From Oceaniferula marina (GTDB lineage Bacteria > Verrucomicrobiota > Verrucomicrobiia > Verrucomicrobiales > Akkermansiaceae), in NCBI RefSeq assembly GCF_013391475.1, contig NZ_JACBAZ010000001.1, forward strand, positions 950,377 to 1,014,376: a stretch of 64,000 nt of DNA. The letters are read 5' to 3'. A program made the translations under genes and the position numbers. Position 1 is the first letter of the stretch. Each line of letters begins with the position of its first letter. A model generated the notes under the pieces. The model saw nothing but the letters and a program-made list of their open reading frames with translations, had not been told where the DNA came from and made no database searches. Shown piece after piece: positions 36,859 through 44,584 of the stretch.

Positions 36859-37581
36859 TCAAGGTGCAGACATCATCACGGTTACACCTCCGATACTGAT
36901 AACTGGAGCAAAAGGTCGCCCATGCCCTGACGTTCCTTCGGAAGCTACGAACTGTAATCGGGCATGATCCAAAACATACACCCCATTAGTCCCCTGGGTT
37001 CGACTCACCACTCTGACACCTACTCGCCCGGACTCCTTCCCGGTCGCTTGGTAACTCACGGTAAAATCCTTCAATTTTTGGCCTGGGGTCAGACCGTCTT
37101 CTATCAGTAAGGGCGTGCCCATCACGCGACCGGAACCATCAATAATCTCCAGTGCGATCCGATCAGGAATCGTAAAATTGGAACTTTGGGCCAATGCCAC
37201 GGTAAAGGTATAGGTTCCGGGGCCCATGGCCGAAAAATGCTTATCACTCAGCTGGCTAACCGCTCCACCCTTGTTACTCAACCAGCACGCTTGCTTTCCA
37301 TGCAAGGGTCCTATTTGCACTGGTTCCGTGTCGGCATACGCCTGAGTAATCAACGCCGCATCCCAATCTCCAAGTGGCCGGAAAACCGTCCAACCTTCAA
37401 TCACAGAACTTCGATTATAATGATTTTCATTAAACGGCCCCGGAGGACTCGTTGCATGATTCATCGCATGACTCGGTGTAGACTCAAAACTGGCATTGAT
37501 CAAAGGGATCGTCCCTGCCGTGAGCACCTGCCCATATAAGAGAGCAATCACAACGCCTTCGATCGGTAATGACTTTTTCAT
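36859..37581 (-). CDS. Secreted NGSFE-domain protein without PEP-CTERM tail
   Basis: A 240-residue secreted paralogue of the domain in 10804-11481 and in the esterase 5873-10549. It has a signal peptide (MKKSLPIEGVVIALLYGQVLTA), then NASFEST, NHYNRSSVIEGWTV, TQAYADTEPVQIGPLHG, LAQSSNFTIPD and LDHARLQF, matching the NGSFE-type domain end to end. Where the others have a PEP-CTERM tail this protein ends APVISIGGVTVMMSAP with no Pro-Glu-Pro and no Arg cluster, and no other frame gives a tail after the stop. It is probably soluble in the periplasm or outside. It lies between the sulfotransferase and the nan-type regulator gene. Confidence 0.8.
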   Translation of the reverse strand: MKKSLPIEGVVIALLYGQVLTAGTIPLINASFESTPSHAMNHATSPPGPFNENHYNRSSVIEGWTVFRPLGDWDAALITQAYADTEPVQIGPLHGKQACWLSNKGGAVSQLSDKHFSAMGPGTYTFTVALAQSSNFTIPDRIALEIIDGSGRVMGTPLLIEDGLTPGQKLKDFTVSYQATGKESGRVGVRVVSRTQGTNGVYVLDHARLQFVASEGTSGHGRPFAPVISIGGVTVMMSAP

Positions 37582-37870
37582 GATGATGTTCCTTCCATTC
37601 CGGAGTTCACATCATACTAGTCGCCCAGACCTAGGGAGCAAGCCAGGGCCTCCTGTCCCACAAGGGAACAGCCCTGCTGAAGCTGCTCCCGTATAAAAAA
37701 CATGCCGGGCATGGGAAACTCCTAAAAAGATCGCCCGTGCCCAGCATGAAACACACAAATGAGCTTCATCCTATAGCGCTCACAGCTCAATAACTCAAGC
37801 GAGAGAACACCGGTCTCTTTTAGTTACAGGATCACAACGCCATAAAATGATCCAAGTTGACCGTATCCGA
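37582..37870. other. Intergenic DNA after the GntR/LacI regulator gene
   Basis: Apart from the terminator at 37704-37745 it holds no recognisable gene. A stretch near 37622-37680 is Gly/Cys-codon-like and GC-rich but has no start or family match. No copy of the TGGT...ACCA palindromes was seen here. Confidence 0.4.
37704..37745 (-). terminator. Rho-independent terminator of the nan-locus regulator gene
   Basis: Arms GCCGGGCATGGG and CCCGTGCCCAGC pair over 12 positions with two wobble pairs, and on the minus strand TTTTTTATAC follows. It lies 126 bp after the stop of the regulator gene at 37871. Confidence 0.7.
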
Positions 37871-38950
37871 TCAGGCACCGTATTTTTTCACCGACCCCCC
37901 AAGGACAAAATCGGGAATCAATAATTTTTCATCCAATCCCTGCCCCTTCATCACCGACTCTAACTTACGGACGCCACCACGGGCGATGGTGGCACGATCC
38001 ATCGTGTAATGAGAAATACCTGGAACCAGCGCGTCAAACACATTGTCATAAGTCAATGAAACCAGAGACATATTCTGAGGAATCCGCAACTGATGAGAGG
38101 CCATCCAGGAAATCAAGGTCAAGACCTGGCGTGAGCGCGTCGCAATGATTGCCGTAGGTGGAATTGGTTCATGGCACATCTGATGCAAGGATGTTGCCAC
38201 AGCTTCGGCGGTTCCCTGCTCCACAATGGTGTGCAAGGTGACATCCCCTGAAGCATTCGCCACCGCATTTTCGATCCCCTTCTGGGCTGCAAACAAACCC
38301 TGAAGCTGTGTATCCGGAACCATGTAACCAATCGAGCGGTGCCCATAGCGCATCAGCAAAGAAGCCGCATGAAACCCTGTCGCCTGCCAGTCAACATCCA
38401 GACTCGGCAACTTAACTCCCGGGTAAGCCAGGCCCCGAACCATGCACGGGATCTTCTGCTTGGCAAACCACGCCTGTACATGTTCGTTGGATTGATAAAG
38501 AATCCAAGCATCATACTGCAAACTATCCACCAATTCCTTGAGCCGTGAGCCAGGCCGCTTCAAACTGAAGATCGCCGGGGTGTGAAACTCCAAGGAAAAT
38601 TCTTTGCGGGCCAACATTTCGCGCATGTGATCGATCTCCAGTAACATCGTCGGTGGTAGATCCTCCAGCCGCTTGGGCGATAAAAAGCCAACACGCCGGC
38701 TTCGATGTTCAGCTTGTTTGCTGGATGCCTTTTTGAGAATTTGCCGCCGCTTTCCATGCTCGCCCACGCTGAGCCATCCGGTTTTTTCCAATTCCGCCAA
38801 TGCAGTTCGCAAGGTATCACGACCAATTTGAAGCCTCGCGGCCAAATCACGCTCTCCGGGGAGCTTCTGCTTGATCTCTCCGCTCCGGATCATCTCACGA
38901 ATCACTTCGGCGGTTTCGGCAGTCAATGAACGGCGCTGAGGCAACTTCAT
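37871..38950 (-). CDS. GntR/LacI hybrid transcription regulator of the sialic acid locus
   Basis: A 359-residue regulator. Residues 1-75 are a GntR-type winged helix (MIRSGEIKQKLPGERDLAARLQIGRDTLRTALAELEKTGWL). Residues about 90-350 form a LacI/periplasmic-binding type ligand domain (VGFLSPKRLED, GYMVPDTQLQG, LTYDNVFDALVPGISHYTMD). It is paralogous to the regulators at 56809 and 58199. It is divergent from the kelch/symporter gene with 121 bp between them, in which a TGGT-N11-ACCA palindrome lies 21 bp upstream of its own start. Four copies of this palindrome lie around the nan genes, so it most likely represses or activates them in response to sialic acid or a derivative. The effector is inferred. 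Confidence 0.85.
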   Translation of the reverse strand: MKLPQRRSLTAETAEVIREMIRSGEIKQKLPGERDLAARLQIGRDTLRTALAELEKTGWLSVGEHGKRRQILKKASSKQAEHRSRRVGFLSPKRLEDLPPTMLLEIDHMREMLARKEFSLEFHTPAIFSLKRPGSRLKELVDSLQYDAWILYQSNEHVQAWFAKQKIPCMVRGLAYPGVKLPSLDVDWQATGFHAASLLMRYGHRSIGYMVPDTQLQGLFAAQKGIENAVANASGDVTLHTIVEQGTAEAVATSLHQMCHEPIPPTAIIATRSRQVLTLISWMASHQLRIPQNMSLVSLTYDNVFDALVPGISHYTMDRATIARGGVRKLESVMKGQGLDEKLLIPDFVLGGSVKKYGA

Positions 38951-38970
38951 GTTGGCATCCTATGTCAAAG

Positions 38971-38989
38971 TGGTAAGATAAACAAACCA
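38971..38989. promoter_or_regulatory. TGGT-N11-ACCA palindrome between the regulator and the symporter operon
   Basis: TGGTAAGATAAACAAACCA lies in the 121-bp divergent intergenic region, 21 bp from the regulator start and 83 bp from the kelch/symporter start. It is the first of four copies; the second half also overlaps a 6-bp inverted repeat AAACAA...TTGTTT. Confidence 0.6.
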
Positions 38990-39071
38990 ATTGTTTCCAT
39001 TGTTATTTTGCCTATCCCTGCTGTAGTTATAGCACGTCTCTTCAGTCCGCAATATCCTACGATTCCACATC

Positions 39072-41855
39072 ATGAAACGACTCCGATTTATCTCTCTCTT
39101 TCTTACAGCCCTCTGCAGCTGGGCGCTCACTTTTGCAGGGGAAGCCATCGAATGGAATGACGACTTCCCACGCCTTCCTGATGCACATGGCTTTGCCGGT
39201 CCCTTCGCCGGAGTGGTCGGAGAAAAAGATAATCGCTGGCTCGTTGTAGGAGGTGGAGCCAATTTTCCCGACGGGGCTCCCTGGACCGTTGATGCCGAGG
39301 GATACAAACCACCCAAGATCTGGCACGACAGCCTGTTTGCTATTCAGCTGGAGGCTGACAGCCTGAAAGCCAAAGGGGCATGGAAAAAACTCGACCTCAC
39401 ACTCCCCGAAAAGCTGGGCTACGGATCGTCGGTAACGCTGCCTGCACGTAAAACGGCCCTCTTTATTGGTGGTAATCGCTCAACCGATGCCGGGATGTAT
39501 CACTCACCCAAGGTCTTTGAAGTCAGCCAAACGAATGCCGGCATCGCCATCAACGAGGTCGCGTCACTTCCTGATGGAATTTCTGCTGCAGGCACCGCAA
39601 TCATTGGCAACACCGTGTTTGTCTTTTCCGGAGCATCCGAAAAAGGAAGCCTCGCATCGTGCTGGGCCTTGGACACATCAGCCAAGGACAACAGCACCTG
39701 GACATGGCAAGCGATGCCTTGGCCTGAATCCGCTCCTGGCATTCCAGCACGGCCTCGAGAGCACTGTATTACCGGCGTTCAGGACGGCAAATGGTATGTA
39801 TTTGCCGGCCGCACAGCCATCGATGAATCCATCGAAACGGACGCAAGTGACCGCAACCGCATGCATGGTGTGGACTTTTTGAGGGACGCGTATGTCTACT
39901 CCCCACCAGCCAAGGGCGCGATCCACACCGGCAGCTGGAAACGGGTTGCCGACCTTCCCCACGGCCTGTCAGCAGCGCCCCAGTCAGCAGTACCAGCAGG
40001 CGTTAGTCACCTCTTGGTTCTCGGAGGGGTGGACGTTCCCTTCCTCCGCCAGCAGAAAAAGGATCGCCCTGAACTGAACGGGCAAGGTGAAGCTCACCCA
40101 GGGTTCCCGTCATCGATCCTCGCCTACCACACCATCACCAACACCTGGATCCCATCCGGAAACGTCCCCCAGGGGCCGGAATCCGAACGCCGAGCAAACG
40201 ATCGGGAAGTCAGCTACGCCCCGGTTACAACCCCCGTCGTCATCGTCGGCAAGGAGTTTTTGGTTCCCACGGGTGAAATCAAACCAGGCATCCGCAGCAA
40301 CCAAGTGCTCTCCGGAATCGTCAAAGGTAAAAAACTAGGATTCGGAATCATCAATTGGATTGTCGTTGTGGTCTACCTGCTCGGTATGGTCGGTATCGGA
40401 TACTGGTTCATGAAACATGAAGCGGCATCCAGCACCGACGCCTACTTCCGAGGAGGACAGCGCATCCCGTGGTGGGTTGCCGGACTTTCCATTTTTGCCA
40501 CCATGCTCTCGGCCATCACCTTTATGGCCATCCCCGGAACAGCGTACGCCACCAACTGGAACGGCTACATCGGACAATGGCCGATTCTCGTCATCGTGCC
40601 ACTGGTGGTCTTCTGCTACCTGCCATTCTACCGCAGGCTCAACATCACGACGGCCTACGAATACCTTGAAAAACGCTTCAACGTTGCCTCCCGGGTGATC
40701 GCCAGTATCACCTTCATGCTCTTCCACGTCGGCCGGGTCGCCATTGTGCTCTACCTACCGGCTTTGGCTCTCTCCAGTGTGACCAGCATCAATATCTATG
40801 CCGCGATCTTCATTATCGGCATCCTCTGTGTGATCTACACCGTAATGGGCGGAATTGAGGCTGTGGTTTGGACCGACGCCATTCAGGCGATGGTTCTGAT
40901 TGGAGGCGCCCTTCTCTGCTTCGGACTGGTCGTCTTCCAAGTCGATGGAGGAATCGGAGCTGTTGGCGCTGCGATGACAGAACAAAGTAAGGGCATCACC
41001 AAATCCTTCGACCTGACCAACCTGTCGATATCAAAATCATCCACCTCCGGGATCATCTTTTTCCTCGCTTTCATGTTCGCCAATTTGCCGTCATACACAG
41101 CTGGTCAGGATGTGGTTCAGAGGTATGTCACCACCCCCACGGAAAAAGAGGCTGCCCGCTCACTCTGGCTGAACATTGTCATGGTCCTCTGCGGATCCGC
41201 CATCTTCTTTGCCCTCGGAACCGCCTTGTTTGTCTTCTATCAAGCACACCCGGAAAAACTCGATCCCGCCATGCCCGCCAAAGACGGCATCCTGCCATTC
41301 TTTATCATGCAGAATCTGCCCGTTGGTGTCGCAGGCATCATCATTGCCGGCGTTTTTGCCGCCGCCCAGTCCACCATCTCGAGTTCACTCAACTCCGTTG
41401 CTACAGCCTTTGTGACCGACGTCTATGGTCGATTGATCAAACCAGAAAGCGACGACGGCCAACGCCTCAAAGTTGCGCGCAATGTCGTGATCATTCTGGG
41501 ATCGGTAGGCATTGTCGTCTCCAGCTACATCGCGTGGACCAAAATTGACTCGGCCTTCATGCTGTTCAATACCTTTATTGGCTTTGCCCTCGGGCCACTC
41601 GGAGGTCTGTTCGCCCTGGGTGTGTTCACCAAACACAGCTCAGGAAAAGCCGGCTTGATCGGCCTACTCTGCGGCGTCGTCACAGTCGTGACCGTACACA
41701 TTCTCAACGAGACCAAAATCATTGACGTCATGCCCTTACTCTACGGATTCATCGGATTCACCAGCACCTTTATTGCCGGAGCTCTTTTAGGCTGCTTCAT
41801 GCCGGCCAAAGCCGAGGAAGTGAATGGCCTGACCCTCCTGACCCAGAAGAAATAA
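39072..41855 (+). CDS. Fused kelch-type N-acetylneuraminate mutarotase and SSS-family sodium symporter
   Basis: A 927-residue two-part protein. After a signal peptide (1-23) residues 25-410 form a kelch beta-propeller with the NanM-like VVGGGANFPDGAPW motif, AGRTAIDES and the LVLGGVD and NGQGEAHPGFPSS segments. From about residue 420 a sodium:solute symporter of the SSS family follows with 13 or so membrane segments (GMVGIGYWFMKHEAASSTDAYFRGGQRIPWWVAGLSIFATMLSAITFMAIPG). SSS proteins have their N-terminus outside, so the kelch domain would lie in the periplasm. This would couple anomer equilibration with uptake of sialic acid. It starts an operon with the AGE epimerase, which follows after 34 bp. 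Confidence 0.9.
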   Translation: MKRLRFISLFLTALCSWALTFAGEAIEWNDDFPRLPDAHGFAGPFAGVVGEKDNRWLVVGGGANFPDGAPWTVDAEGYKPPKIWHDSLFAIQLEADSLKAKGAWKKLDLTLPEKLGYGSSVTLPARKTALFIGGNRSTDAGMYHSPKVFEVSQTNAGIAINEVASLPDGISAAGTAIIGNTVFVFSGASEKGSLASCWALDTSAKDNSTWTWQAMPWPESAPGIPARPREHCITGVQDGKWYVFAGRTAIDESIETDASDRNRMHGVDFLRDAYVYSPPAKGAIHTGSWKRVADLPHGLSAAPQSAVPAGVSHLLVLGGVDVPFLRQQKKDRPELNGQGEAHPGFPSSILAYHTITNTWIPSGNVPQGPESERRANDREVSYAPVTTPVVIVGKEFLVPTGEIKPGIRSNQVLSGIVKGKKLGFGIINWIVVVVYLLGMVGIGYWFMKHEAASSTDAYFRGGQRIPWWVAGLSIFATMLSAITFMAIPGTAYATNWNGYIGQWPILVIVPLVVFCYLPFYRRLNITTAYEYLEKRFNVASRVIASITFMLFHVGRVAIVLYLPALALSSVTSINIYAAIFIIGILCVIYTVMGGIEAVVWTDAIQAMVLIGGALLCFGLVVFQVDGGIGAVGAAMTEQSKGITKSFDLTNLSISKSSTSGIIFFLAFMFANLPSYTAGQDVVQRYVTTPTEKEAARSLWLNIVMVLCGSAIFFALGTALFVFYQAHPEKLDPAMPAKDGILPFFIMQNLPVGVAGIIIAGVFAAAQSTISSSLNSVATAFVTDVYGRLIKPESDDGQRLKVARNVVIILGSVGIVVSSYIAWTKIDSAFMLFNTFIGFALGPLGGLFALGVFTKHSSGKAGLIGLLCGVVTVVTVHILNETKIIDVMPLLYGFIGFTSTFIAGALLGCFMPAKAEEVNGLTLLTQKK

Positions 41856-41889
41856 TCCGCACACAAACCCACACTCACCACTTCTTGTT

Positions 41890-43074
41890 ATGTCCACATA
41901 CACTCGACCAGACCTCGAACAACTTCGGGATTTCTATCGCGACAGCCTGATTGACGACACCTTAAAATTCTGGCTTCCCCGATCGATTGACACCACGCAT
42001 GGAGGCTATCTCCTCATGCGGGATCAAGACGGTTCACTGCTGGACGATGACAAGTCCGTCTGGTTTCAAGGAAGATTCAGTTCCATTCTCGGCAACCTTT
42101 ACAACCACGTCGAGCCCCGCCAGGAATGGCTCGACGGAGCCCGGGCCGGTGTCGACTTCCTGCGCGAGCACTGCATCGATGATGACGGCCAGATGTTCTT
42201 TCTCGTCACACGCGATGGAACTCCACTGCGCAAGCGTCGCTACTTTTTCTCGGAGGCCTTTGCCATCGCAGCCTACGCACACTACGCCAAAGCAACACAG
42301 GATGAATCCCTGGCCCAGGAAGCCCGCGACCTGTTCAAGCGCTGTACGGAATACGCCGACGGCTCACGACCGCTGCCACCTAAAACCACCGGAGCCCGCC
42401 CGACCCAAGGTCTGGGAGTCCCCATGATCTTCCTCAACGTAGCCCAACAACTGTGCGACACCGTTGGCTGTGACTTTGCCGCTTCACAAATCGACGACTA
42501 CATCAGCCAGATTGAATCCTGTGTCGATGACGAGCTTCGCTGTGTCTGGGAGTGCACGGACCCCGAAGGAAACATGATCGACCACCTTCAGGAGCGCACC
42601 ATTACCCCCGGACACGCCATCGAGGGCGCATGGTTCATCCTGCACGAAGCCAAACGCCGCGGTGGCGACAAACGCTTGGAAAAGCTGGGGCTAAAAATGC
42701 TCGATTATTCTTGGGAACAAGGCTGGGATCAAGAACACGGAGGAATCATCTACTTCCGTGACCCGACCGGCAAACCCGTCATGGAATACTGGCAAGACAT
42801 GAAGTTCTGGTGGCCTCAGAACGAAGCCATCATTGCCACTCTGCTGGCCTATACCATGACCGGAGATGACAAATACGCTCGCTGGCACAAGATGATCCAC
42901 GATTATGCCCACGCGCATTTTCACGACAAAGAGCACGGGGAGTGGTTTGGCTACCTTCACCGTGACGGCAGGGTCTCCACTGCCATGAAAGGCAACCACT
43001 ACAAGGGCCCCTTCCATCTGCCACGAATGCAAACGTATTGCTGGCAATTGCTCGAAGAGCACCTGGCCAAGTAA
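41890..43074 (+). CDS. N-acylglucosamine 2-epimerase (AGE family), probable ManNAc epimerase
   Basis: A 394-residue (alpha/alpha)6-barrel protein of the AGE/RenBP family. Segments such as WFQGRFSSILGNLYN, RKRRYFFSEAFAIAAYAHYAKAT, HLQERTITPGHAIEGAWFILHEAKRRG and WWPQNEAIIATLLAYTMTGD are family hallmarks, with the catalytic His residues in ITPGHAIEG and after it. Within a sialic acid operon such enzymes convert ManNAc, the NanA product, to GlcNAc, as in the nanLET locus of Bacteroides. A cellobiose epimerase of the same fold is a possible alternative, but the context argues for ManNAc. It lies 34 bp after the symporter fusion. Confidence 0.9.
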   Translation: MSTYTRPDLEQLRDFYRDSLIDDTLKFWLPRSIDTTHGGYLLMRDQDGSLLDDDKSVWFQGRFSSILGNLYNHVEPRQEWLDGARAGVDFLREHCIDDDGQMFFLVTRDGTPLRKRRYFFSEAFAIAAYAHYAKATQDESLAQEARDLFKRCTEYADGSRPLPPKTTGARPTQGLGVPMIFLNVAQQLCDTVGCDFAASQIDDYISQIESCVDDELRCVWECTDPEGNMIDHLQERTITPGHAIEGAWFILHEAKRRGGDKRLEKLGLKMLDYSWEQGWDQEHGGIIYFRDPTGKPVMEYWQDMKFWWPQNEAIIATLLAYTMTGDDKYARWHKMIHDYAHAHFHDKEHGEWFGYLHRDGRVSTAMKGNHYKGPFHLPRMQTYCWQLLEEHLAK

Positions 43075-43141
43075 TCAAGCCAGCCCCTCAGCCCGGTCAG
43101 CCAGATCAGCCAGATCAACCCGAGGGGCAATGAACCAAGTC

Positions 43142-43163
43142 GGTGTGCCCTGACGGGCACACC
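43142..43163. terminator. Hairpin in the convergent epimerase/nanA spacer
   Basis: Arms GGTGTGCCC / GGGCACACC (9 bp, perfect) flank a 4-base loop. It lies 67 bp after the epimerase stop. A T-run does not follow on the plus strand, so termination would depend on the hairpin alone. Confidence 0.5.
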
Positions 43164-43172
43164 CACAAAAAA

Positions 43173-43200
43173 ACGAGCCCTGCAAAACAACAGGGCTCGT
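43173..43200 (-). terminator. Rho-independent terminator of nanA
   Basis: A perfect 10-bp stem (ACGAGCCCTG / CAGGGCTCGT) with an 8-base loop is followed on the minus strand by a T-run (TTTTTTT) just past the stem. It lies 44 bp after the nanA stop. Confidence 0.85.
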
Positions 43201-43243
43201 CACACAAAACAAAAAAACAAAAAGTCCTCAAAGGTCCTTCGAC

Positions 43244-44161
43244 TTACACCGCTGGGTTCAGGTAAGGAGCCAAGCCCAAGTCCTGGAACTTCTCCCACAA
43301 TTCGTCAGCCTGCGCTTGAGTCACTGGGCCCATAGGCAAACGAGCCGGGCCACATGGCACACCAAGGCGGCTAATCACCGTCTTCACCAAGGGGTGAAAC
43401 GCCCCCACCTGGTTCAATACCCTGATCGCCTCCTCAGATAAATGCTGCAAGCGACGAGCCTCGTCCATATCACCAGCTTTGGCGGCTTCAACCAGCTTGG
43501 CATACAAGGGAGTCATGAAATTAAAGGTGCTACCCACATAGGCATCCGCCCCGGCAGACCATCCGGCGATCATCATTTCATCATAACCAAAGGCAATATC
43601 ATACTTTCCACCCACGGCCTTTCGGCAGGCAAGGAAAACGTGGATTTGCTCATTGGTGAACTTCACACCTCGCAGGTTCGGAATCGCGGTGTCAGCCATC
43701 TCAAGGAAATCAAGCAAGTTCGCTCCGGCCGATGTCAGCGCCGGAATATGGTAATAGTAGAATGGAAGCTCTGGACAGGCAGCCGCAATCTGCTGCATCG
43801 ACTGACACAAAATCTCGGTGCTGTTCATCGGGAAATAGGTCGGGCAAATCGCGGATACAGCAGCTGCTCCAATAGCCTGCGCGTGCGCAGCCAAGTCGGC
43901 TGAGTCCGCCAAACTATTGTGGCCAACATGCACAATCACATCACCGTCGTAATGTTTGACATAGGCTTCAGCAACCCGCTTGCGCTCGTCCGTCGTCAGG
44001 TTGCAACCTTCTCCCGTCGACCCGCAAATGAAAATCTGGGACGTTCCGGCCCCTTTCAAATAAGCCGCCATGGATTCAATGGCATCATAATTCACAGAGT
44101 AATCTGCGTTCATCGGAGTGTAGGCAGCGGGAACGATGCCTTTCATGGTAAATGACTTCAT
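43244..44161 (-). CDS. nanA: N-acetylneuraminate lyase NanA
   Basis: It cleaves N-acetylneuraminate to ManNAc and pyruvate. The 305-residue DapA-superfamily TIM barrel has GSTGEG at 47-52, the catalytic Tyr in FYYYHIPA (Tyr137) and the Schiff-base lysine in RGVKFTNE (Lys167); spacing agrees with the E. coli enzyme (Tyr137, Lys165). It is convergent with the transporter/epimerase operon and divergent from the secreted esterase gene at 44585. A candidate TGGT-N11-ACCA site lies in the region upstream of its start. Its terminator is at 43173. Confidence 0.96.
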   Translation of the reverse strand: MKSFTMKGIVPAAYTPMNADYSVNYDAIESMAAYLKGAGTSQIFICGSTGEGCNLTTDERKRVAEAYVKHYDGDVIVHVGHNSLADSADLAAHAQAIGAAAVSAICPTYFPMNSTEILCQSMQQIAAACPELPFYYYHIPALTSAGANLLDFLEMADTAIPNLRGVKFTNEQIHVFLACRKAVGGKYDIAFGYDEMMIAGWSAGADAYVGSTFNFMTPLYAKLVEAAKAGDMDEARRLQHLSEEAIRVLNQVGAFHPLVKTVISRLGVPCGPARLPMGPVTQAQADELWEKFQDLGLAPYLNPAV

Positions 44162-44344
44162 CAGTAAAAAAGTAGAGGTAAAAATTGGAAATACGGAAAT
44201 GAGCGATTGTCTGAGACAATCAACATCGGCGGCTCATGCCCCTCCCGTTTCATACATCACCATCGATATAGGAACAGAGAGAAATTTTCAGCCGCTTGAT
44301 GGAATGTATAGCAGCGAAAACAGCCTATTGCCAATATTACCATG

Positions 44345-44363
44345 TGGTATGGAATCTAAACCA
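44345..44363. promoter_or_regulatory. TGGT-N11-ACCA palindrome, nanA side
   Basis: TGGTATGGAATCTAAACCA lies 184 bp upstream of nanA and 222 bp upstream of the esterase start. It overlaps the TACCA-TG-TGGTA inverted repeat. Second of the four copies. Confidence 0.55.
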
Positions 44364-44517
44364 GAATGTGGGTCGTTCGAACCACAGACTAGCATCCGGA
44401 AGTAAGACTAGGTAAGCCATTTGCCAGTATACTCAAGCAAGAATATTCATCAGGCGCGCAACACAGCCTGAATCAAGCAAACGATAAGCCACAAGACTTC
44501 CGTGCCCCCCGGAGGAT

Positions 44518-44536
44518 TGGTTTGATAATGACACCA
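44518..44536. promoter_or_regulatory. TGGT-N11-ACCA palindrome upstream of the esterase gene
   Basis: TGGTTTGATAATGACACCA, extended by one more pair on each side (ATTGGT...ACCAAT), lies 49 bp upstream of the ATG at 44585, in a position typical for overlap with a promoter. Third copy. Confidence 0.6.
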
Positions 44537-44584
44537 ATGCAATCCTATTGAAACAGCCGCATGGGCACTCCAAAGTAATTCTCA

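Larger units (their letters stand above)
44162..44584. other. Divergent promoter region between nanA and the esterase gene
   Basis: 423 bp without genes. It contains two TGGT-N11-ACCA palindromes (44345, 44518) and the perfect half-site pair TACCA-TG-TGGTA at 44338-44349, which overlaps the first of them. A second IR GTGG...CCAC near 44368 has seven of nine matches. No RNA gene was recognised. Confidence 0.6.
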
